Shown: positions 6,801 to 8,909 of the stretch, one piece after another
Numbering within the stretch: position 1 is the first letter of the stretch
Layout: every line of letters begins with the position of its first letter
The notes under the pieces: model-generated
Told to the model about the DNA's origin: nothing
Databases searched by the model: none
What the model saw: only the letters and a program-made list of their open reading frames with translations
Assembly: GCA_020024255.1 (NCBI GenBank)
Contig: JAHHTX010000078.1
Span: 1 to 8,909 of the forward strand
Source: Anaerotignum sp.
Lineage (GTDB): Bacteria; Bacillota; Clostridia; Lachnospirales; Anaerotignaceae
Reading direction: 5' to 3'
Length of the DNA: 8,909 nucleotides
Made by a program: the position numbers and the translations under genes

Positions 6801-7410
6801 GCATTTCGTTTTCCGTTGTCCCCATTGCACGATGCAAAGAAGAAACACACTCTGCTCTTGTAATAGATTTTACTGTGCCAAAGCTGCCATCTGGATAGCC
6901 GCTCATATATCCTGCTGCAACTACCGCACCAACACTACCCTTTGCCCAAGCAGGAATAGATGCTGCATCTGTAAATTTATCTGCACCAGCTTCATTTGGT
7001 GCAAGTCCTTTCGCATTGGCAATCATAACTGCCGCTTCTGCTCTTGTAATACTTTTATCTGGTTTGAATGTGCCATCTTCATATCCACTGCAATAACCTG
7101 CTGCGATTGCTGCGGAAACTGCATGATAATACCAAGCTTTTTTATCTACATCTTTAAACTGTATTGTACCTTCTTTCTGGTTTCCCATTGCATTGTTCAT
7201 CATAGTGACAAACTCTGCACGGCTTACAATTTTATCGGGTTGATATGTACCATTTTCATACCCTTTCAGCAGCCCTTTATTTATCCAATCTTCCATAACA
7301 TTTTTTGCCCAGTGTCCCTGTAAATCATTCGTATCCGCCATAACTGTAGCAGGCATTGTACTTGCCAACATCGCTGCTACTAGCATATATGTCAGATATT
7401 TCTTCTTCAT
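823..7410 (-). CDS. giant SLH-anchored surface protein with beta-helix and caspase-like protease domain
   Basis: This is a 2195-residue exported protein with no known gene name. Domains in order: signal peptide 1-25 (MKKK, hydrophobic core, cleavage after VMA); three SLH domains at about 30-76, 84-135 and 145-197, with SRAE/TRAE motifs at 63, 122 and 184; a beta-rich segment 210-415; a Ser/Gly linker about 417-442; a right-handed beta-helix about 590-800; three Ig-like repeats about 960-1325; and small beta-domain repeats from about 1335 to the C-terminus. A caspase-fold domain (about 1522-1800) interrupts these repeats. Its YYSGHG motif gives H1601 and its DCCNAG motif gives C1653, and an EF-hand loop lies at 1753-1764. 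SLH domains bind the secondary cell wall polymer, so the protein should sit on the cell surface. No C-terminal membrane anchor or sortase motif is visible. The start is fixed by AAAAGGAGGGA 9 bases upstream and by the signal peptide. A cysteine protease role is inferred from the intact dyad; the substrate is unknown. No gene shares its transcript. Confidence 0.93.
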   Translation of the reverse strand: MKKKYLTYMLVAAMLASTMPATVMADTNDLQGHWAKNVMEDWINKGLLKGYENGTYQPDKIVSRAEFVTMMNNAMGNQKEGTIQFKDVDKKAWYYHAVSAAIAAGYCSGYEDGTFKPDKSITRAEAAVMIANAKGLAPNEAGADKFTDAASIPAWAKGSVGAVVAAGYMSGYPDGSFGTVKSITRAECVSSLHRAMGTTENEMPNQSVDKENIVVTKPNAVIADKTIKGNVMIEKELKDGKVSITNTTIEGDLVIYGSDVVYLDNVEVKGRILIEKDGVLVEFSGKTNAKDVLANASTELKAKDFKGSLDAVHVQTDKQVTIHVPTNKVVVMDNGTVYLKADTQHVEIQKGAEGAKVSVAKDVMIDKMTANAKVSLIGDGKIAKLEANANGIALGKGLVVKNTQIAEGVKEPVISGDSSSSGGSSSGGGSSSGGGSSSGGGGTINPDVPQKTENVLYAYGEKYPTLKLYVKSEEKNINEVQSEILGKIPEETRGNVYFGQIFADPNKILIVDLSKVLTAEGTMQDIDYPKAEDGIYVADENNTLVKQSAEKKAAEDGTEMLLYTKDIPQNASLVMIAGKVSYAEKTMTADHMIGYPQNESHIGISVLGNTKLIEGINFVAKDTVLAKVQNAGFIALTKAQQLNVEICNNTFRFDGEAPIIKAMVGYSAEGTVNFHHNTMEGKSSVEYKSPTHGVVQILERSKTPIKLLITDNEFKNIKPAAIRMMMGEYEDVTIKNNVIDGVEDSGVSISLFPVEYPKKINLHISGNTVKNYGLGYYEDHNPDDWGGPLIPDNEEESGIHLNFAEQSYGMFINGKWTSSSEELNKLVKNSNNVMEKTQNDGNENVVDSTDIYIGPEGRVVETRTKINKSSYGNKKHVFVITKHENGSVTFGQNPEDLTEEIEVGGLFITGEGTGTVTLPSTLTILGDLTVDLPNGRIQNHATVQGKTEIKAQSTVANDAVFQVTPASFTQGQAPEEGVKIAITEVKNDAGEALAADKTTWDHIELFVNGEALGADAYTLDETNDEIHIKKAVADKWIGKAVIMARISSSVNKVSMLNSPQMEVILEDKSNFDLEWSKKSIIHMNPDHEEIVVKVKNIKDKFGNPVSVAESKLEADYIEIGLGSLGNFITIDDAKDEIHIQPELLKNMSATRYTQSENMNFGTSPTAILKVSAPTNGVLEKEVKVPIEVVDNSKASFVFEKGLTFTQGHAPEQGLKLYVKDIVDTKGNKVSAKDSVLKDNINIEPFPVTRDDTENSELIVIRDEQGNYIKEIFNPKFIVIDDENDTITFTQEYLNMMKTQNDASTEAGTKIFTFTYRDETASVSMRSGKTPLYVKKEEAPKNTSVEFSFNVGTYRIEGDTIVGDGKSLTEDTMVRDILGAAKKTNPRQQILILSADGVVRAYFESLHQGDKLVIKAEDTRHMKEYKLTLGTSTRPALIKTVDTSVIPSYDTATMKVKNDKTSDDVINAITPTEGVTIDIVSDGENGMTVVTPQQTVTAEHKVRATKDGKTYLWSIIPVRGESQSRALIIGNWDYTGDKMDLLGPKTDLKLMESLFKGNRLHGKATEVTKITNVQKADFAPAVERAFAEATEEDVSYIYYSGHGNNIDNVSYICTVDDKVLPDGRVDPTGWVSVNELREMLDKVPGKKVLILDCCNAGGFIGKEAVGADEVTSPTIKAEKYAEDNSIAFLQNVKEVFIEDESNRDLNYLTTGDYKVLVASSANEYSYEDTKEGIGKFTKSLAIAAGIENGVMKGDVNQDNILDLNEAYDYLMDNVASISHIQVFPYLEKFPLFENVQAAPLSNDTGISSDKYDVIISGDGRCMIKAKKGEVISAELTVEEFIASFNQNHINQVLSVIYLNGSEYAVLEKSEKIGEGLKYLQVEAENGDIARYVFTAAKSQEKSTNTEVSTKADDIEIIKSGVVTSIKVTKEMTISTFLNGLEKGHPNQKLAVYAKSSDVEKQPHEKIADIDRLEVVAEDGKTKTSYTILYAVAANIVPDFGESFRVEGKTIVSGTEKITTKMTVGEFKSHWKNKAELEQQIDPYMSGIFVNGAAGPFAMAKKDKQYISVGDVFRLKPSTSGQAAADYMIIVEDSGNPENQIAVPDWSWRWKLDGDNIIEFGDFLNNSVRFKNLENGLTNKADYTGFEFYGADGRKLTGEDVLEDGAKMRFYKDAAYKEYAVKFNTGGGIVVPPIVVG
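841..1998 (-). other. C-terminal array of about four small beta-domain repeats
   Basis: Residues about 1805-2190. Units share a start such as VIISGDG or FRVEGKTIV, a middle (M)T(V/I)..F helix segment (LTVEEFIASF, MTISTFLNGL, MTVGEFKSHW), and an end of (A/V)E(D/N)G......Y.(F/I). The pattern matches the two units before the caspase domain. The protein ends in GGGIVVPPIVVG without a membrane segment or an LPXTG-like motif. Confidence 0.6.
2011..2847 (-). other. caspase-fold cysteine protease domain with EF-hand calcium loop
   Basis: Residues about 1522-1800. The first core strand is RALIIGNWDY (R1524). The second ends in YIYYSGHG, with the catalytic His at 1601. The third ends in VLILDCCNAGG, where the second Cys (C1653) aligns with the metacaspase D.C.(S/A)G nucleophile. 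A further core strand, KVLVASSANEYSYE, and GKFTKSLA match the late conserved blocks of bacterial C14 proteases. The segment DVNQDNILDLNE (1753-1764) fits an EF-hand loop with D1753, N1755, D1757, D1761 and E1764, which suggests calcium binding. Calcium activation is known for metacaspases and clostripain, but here it is inferred. Substrate specificity cannot be read from the sequence. Confidence 0.85.
2851..3408 (-). other. two small beta-domain repeats before the caspase domain
   Basis: Residues about 1335-1520 contain two units with the pattern of a short strand pair, a helix-like segment (for example MVRDILGAA) and a closing strand ending in KEYKLTL or KTYLWSI. The closing (K/T).Y.(L/I).. 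motif after a charged EDT/KDG turn recurs after the caspase domain. Confidence 0.55.
3436..4533 (-). other. three Ig-like beta-sandwich repeats
   Basis: Residues about 960-1325 hold three related units. Two begin with FTQG(Q/H)APE(E/Q)G, and all contain a (D/N)(E/D)(I/T).(I/F) motif near the end (DEIHI, DEIHI, DTITF). The third unit is longer because of an insertion. The two FTQG boxes are also alike at DNA level (near 4485-4512 and 3778-3806). They probably act as a spacer or adhesive stalk. Confidence 0.6.
5011..5643 (-). other. right-handed beta-helix region (pectate lyase / NosD-like fold)
   Basis: Residues about 590-800 show spaced strand and turn units such as VEICNNTF, VNFHHNTM, LLITDNEF, VTIKNNVIDG and LHISGNTVKN. 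The recurring (I/V).(N/D)N.(I/V/F) pattern with Asn at the turns is typical of parallel beta-helix repeats. Such folds often bind or cut polysaccharides. No catalytic residues of a known lyase or hydrolase family could be picked out, so a binding or stalk role is equally possible. Confidence 0.7.
6088..6160 (-). repeat. 18-bp tandem repeats encoding a Ser/Gly linker
   Basis: About four near-identical 18-bp units (plus-strand form GCCACCGCCGGAACTGCT, with variants) encode GGGSSS-type repeats at about residues 417-442. They separate the SLH anchor region from the rest of the protein. Tandem units of this kind can gain or lose copies by replication slippage without breaking the frame. Confidence 0.85.
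6820..7335 (-). other. three SLH (S-layer homology) domains
   Basis: Residues about 26-197 hold three consecutive SLH units. Each has the pattern W...A...G...GY.(D/N)G(T/S)F and an (S/T)RAE motif; the motifs are at 63-66, 122-125 and 184-187. A triplet is the usual number for binding pyruvylated secondary cell wall polymer. The third unit has FGTVKSITRAE in place of the usual F.P...ITRAE, so it lacks the proline but keeps the binding motif. Confidence 0.92.
7336..7410 (-). other. signal peptide of the large surface protein
   Basis: Residues 1-25 have a lysine-rich start (MKKK), a hydrophobic core (YMLVAAMLAS) and a signal peptidase I type site, VMA before DT. This places the mature protein outside the membrane. 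Confidence 0.88.
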
Positions 7411-7417
7411 AAAAAAA

Positions 7418-7428
7418 TCCCTCCTTTT
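7418..7428 (-). promoter_or_regulatory. ribosome binding site of the large surface protein gene
   Basis: The minus strand reads AAAAGGAGGGA, with GGAGG 9 bases before the ATG at 7408-7410. This near-perfect site, followed directly by a signal peptide, fixes the start codon. Confidence 0.9.
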
Positions 7429-7441
7429 GTTTTTTGTATAA

Positions 7442-7447
7442 ATTATA
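7442..7447 (-). promoter_or_regulatory. candidate -10 box for the large gene
   Basis: TATAAT on the minus strand lies about 18 bases before the ribosome binding site. The hexamer at the proper -35 distance (GGAAAC) is a poor match to TTGACA. The true promoter may therefore be elsewhere in the 500-bp upstream region or may use another sigma factor. Confidence 0.25.
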
Positions 7448-7750
7448 AATAGCTATTACCTTTTGTTTCCTTTATACCTCATTAAAAAAGCCATTCGCCT
7501 GCCATTTTGATAAAAGCCTTATTCAAATGAGCCATAGATTTCTTCAACATGTGTCATATTCTCCTAATGTTTATAGAGATTTTCACATTTGTTTTATACT
7601 GCACATATAAATTAGAGTAGATATCAGTAACTTTTATATCTGAAAATACAAATTTCTAAGTTAAATCTTTTTTTATGAAACCATCACTCTAAATTGGAAT
7701 ATTATCTCTTACCAATGGCGAAATATACCAACCCCCTCCTTATTTTAGTA

Positions 7751-7760
7751 AGTCTAGACT
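7751..7760. repeat. perfect 10-bp palindrome AGTCTAGACT
   Basis: A self-complementary decamer, with TTAGT to its left at 7745-7749 and ACTAA at 7758-7762, so the symmetry roughly extends outwards. It could be an operator for a dimeric regulator. It lies just upstream, in the minus sense, of the orphan Shine-Dalgarno-like site. Confidence 0.35.
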
Positions 7761-7779
7761 AACTCAATAGTAAAAATAT

Positions 7780-7803
7780 ACACACATCAATAAATATGTG
7801 TGT
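7780..7803. repeat. 8-bp inverted repeat ACACACAT / ATGTGTGT
   Basis: Perfect arms at 7780-7787 and 7796-7803 around an 8-base AT-rich loop. The stem is weak and no proper T-tract follows, so a terminator role is unlikely. Confidence 0.35.
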
Positions 7804-7966
7804 TTCAAATACGAAAACAAGAATTATTTAGATATCAACCAGCATATCTGCTCATAAATAATTAAGTATACATATGTTTTATATATAAACAATATACCTA
7901 ACCTCTTTTTGTTTATTCTTCTTGTTTATATTTTATATTCTTTTGATCTATATCAAAATCAACCCA

Positions 7967-8196
7967 TATCAATCCGGCGGAAAAACGCAAGCTACTCTCT
8001 GTAAAGAATATGGAGTGTCTCAAACCACTCTCACCCGCTAGATCAAGTAGTACACAATCGTTGAAACAGATGATGGTGAACTCATGACTGCCAGACATAG
8101 CAAAGAACTTCAAAAGCGGTTCCTTAACTTGAAGAAGAAAACCTCATATTAAAAAAAGCGATTGCCATCTTCACACCACTCTCGAACAACGATTAA
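7967..8196 (+). pseudogene. IS3-family transposase OrfA (helix-turn-helix protein), decayed
   Basis: The reading begins YQSGGKTQATLCKEYGVSQT, then TLTR, a TAG at 8039-8041 where a Trp is expected, IK, and a TAG at 8048-8050. It goes on with YTIVETDDGELMTARHSKEL. This is the helix-turn-helix part of IS3-type OrfA. A one-base loss just before 8128 shifts the frame to LEEENLILKKAIAIFTPLSN, the leucine-zipper end, which stops at the TAA at 8194-8196. The N-terminal 15 or so residues are not recognisable. It is not functional. Confidence 0.8.
8151..8158 (+). promoter_or_regulatory. vestigial -1 programmed frameshift site of the IS3 element
   Basis: Seven As followed by G lie in the phase TTA AAA AAA GCG of the OrfA zipper frame, which gives an A AAA AAA slippery heptamer. 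The downstream OrfB-like frame (open from 8157) is in -1 relative to this OrfA frame. That is the standard IS3 arrangement for making the OrfAB fusion. Confidence 0.6.
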
Positions 8197-8826
8197 AAGC
8201 GGTTTATAATCTTAGATTTCAACATGACATCAAAATGCTCTGTCGTGTCTTAGCTATAAACCGCACCGCAACACCTGCTGCAATCATTACCATTCAGGAC
8301 CTGCTAACAGAACCGAAGCAAACCAGATGGTCGCTTCCAAAACGGCTCCTAAAGTTGTCTGGTCCAGTAACTTTGCATATATGAAAGCAGCTAGTAAATG
8401 GTACTATCTCTGCATTGTAATAGACATTTATTCTCGCAAAATCATTTTCTGGAACATTTCAGGAAAACCAGATGTTGATCTGATTATGACTGCGTTCAAA
8501 AAGCTTTAAAAAAATGAAACGCTTCCTTTGGTCTTATGTTTCATTCTGGCTGAGGAACGCAATATACTGCATTTGCATTTCGGCAGTTATTGGATTCTCT
8601 TCATATAACACAGTCATTTTCTAAGAAAGGATATTCTTTTGATAATACCTGTTGTGAATGGTTGTTCCAGTATCTCAAAAAAGAAGAGGTTAACTGTAAA
8701 ACATATCCTTCCCTGCAGGAACTCCAACTATCCGTGTTCGATTACATCGAAGGATTATAACACCAAGAAACCACATGGATCTCTTGGAATACAGACACCA
8801 AATGAAAAAAGAATTATAGTGGACAT
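8157..8826 (+). pseudogene. IS3-family transposase OrfB (DDE integrase core), decayed
   Basis: Segments of OrfB appear in three frames. The first, LEQRLKAVYNLRFQHDIKML, then CRVLAINRT, is its N-terminus. Roughly 180 bp of the usual length is then missing. The second, open from 8327, reads VVWSSNFAYMKAASKWYYLC and IVIDIYSRKI. The third, from about 8500, reads NASFGLMFHSG, a TGA at 8551-8553, and GTQYTAFAFRQLLDSLHITQ to LSVFDYIEG, stopping at 8758-8760. A further shift gives YNTKKPHGSLGIQTPNE. The first catalytic Asp is Asn (AAC 8369-8371) and the second is Gly (GGC 8548-8550). The Glu (8656-8658, in CCEW) remains. The enzyme is dead. Confidence 0.85.
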
Positions 8827-8909
8827 AACGCTAAAAAACTGCACTCAGGATTCTCTCTTTATAAGTCATATCCGCCTTTATAAATTACTTTTCAATATTA
8901 TCCTAACAC

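Larger units (their letters stand above)
7429..7966. other. AT-rich intergenic region upstream of the large gene
   Basis: About 540 bp without a credible gene on either strand. It holds the candidate -10 box, a 10-bp palindrome at 7751-7760, an 8-bp inverted repeat at 7780-7803, and an orphan Shine-Dalgarno-like AAGGAGGGGGT on the minus strand at 7731-7741. No riboswitch class, tRNA or small RNA could be recognised. The right part, from about 7930, may already contain degenerate 5' sequence of the IS3 element. Confidence 0.6.
7967..8826 (+). mobile_element. decayed IS3-family insertion sequence
   Basis: Remnants of orfA and orfB of an IS3-family element lie in order on the plus strand, with frameshifts, stops and an internal deletion. 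The last recognisable protein motif, HGSLGIQTPNE, ends near 8808. The AT-rich DNA after it (including TAGTGGACATAACGC) may contain the right end, but no matching left-end repeat was found. The start is set at the first codon that clearly fits orfA; less certain homology may begin near 7930. Confidence 0.8.

Noticed and set aside
6832..7323. Plus-strand reading frame of 163 codons antisense to the SLH domains
   Set aside because: Its Cys/Ile/Phe-rich composition is typical of a shadow frame opposite a real gene. The minus strand clearly encodes SLH motifs.
7519..7557. Minus-strand mini-frame MTHVEEIYGSFE after an AGGAG box
   Set aside because: Only 12 codons long, with about 3 bases between AGGAG and ATG, which is too close for good initiation. 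A faint likeness to the start of type III glutamine synthetases cannot be supported on so few residues.
7429..7560. Possible riboswitch (for example cyclic di-GMP) before the surface protein gene
   Set aside because: GC-containing blocks such as GGCAGGCGAATGGC are present, but no conserved core of a known class and no convincing paired stems were found.
7780..7803. Inverted repeat as a terminator
   Set aside because: The stem is AT/GT-only and short, with no run of Ts on either side.
7913..8113. Minus-strand reading frame of 66 codons
   Set aside because: It lies opposite the recognisable OrfA fragment of the IS3 remnant, so it is a shadow.
8327..8509. Plus-strand 60-codon frame as an independent small gene
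   Set aside because: It is one in-frame fragment of the broken IS3 OrfB, with WSS(N)FAYM and CIVIDIYSRK of the integrase core; it is included in that pseudogene.

Overview
The window looks like a piece of a low-GC, Gram-positive, Clostridia-type genome. Three things suggest this: AT-rich intergenic DNA, a strong GGAGG ribosome binding site, and a secreted protein with three S-layer homology (SLH) domains. The decayed IS1182-type and IS3-type transposases also resemble clostridial elements. The species cannot be named from the sequence.

The layout is simple. Positions 1-48 may hold the last 15 codons of a gene entering from the left; 49-186 is AT-rich and shows nothing. Positions 187-664 are the remnant of an IS1182-type element on the minus strand. 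Its transposase has lost its middle, and a 9-bp inverted repeat bounds it on both sides. A Rho-independent terminator in the remnant points in the minus direction and probably now ends the large gene's transcript. Positions 665-822 hold two inverted repeats, the second overlapping the stop codon of the large gene.

One intact gene fills 823-7410 on the minus strand. It encodes a 2195-residue exported protein. In order it has a signal peptide, three SLH domains, a beta-rich segment, a Ser/Gly linker, a right-handed beta-helix, three Ig-like repeats, and a run of about six small beta-domains. A caspase-fold (peptidase C14-like) domain with an intact His/Cys dyad (H1601, C1653) and a calcium-type EF-hand loop sits inside this last run. 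The plausible picture is a giant wall-anchored cysteine protease, held by SLH domains and carrying a binding stalk. No partner gene is visible, so it appears to be a single-gene unit.

Positions 7411-7966 are the AT-rich upstream region, with the ribosome binding site, a weak promoter candidate and two palindromes. Positions 7967 to about 8826 are a heavily decayed IS3-family element on the plus strand. Two of its three catalytic acidic residues are mutated, and its frameshift signal is still recognisable. The rest, to 8909, shows nothing identifiable. The big gene is therefore an intact island between two dead insertion sequences.
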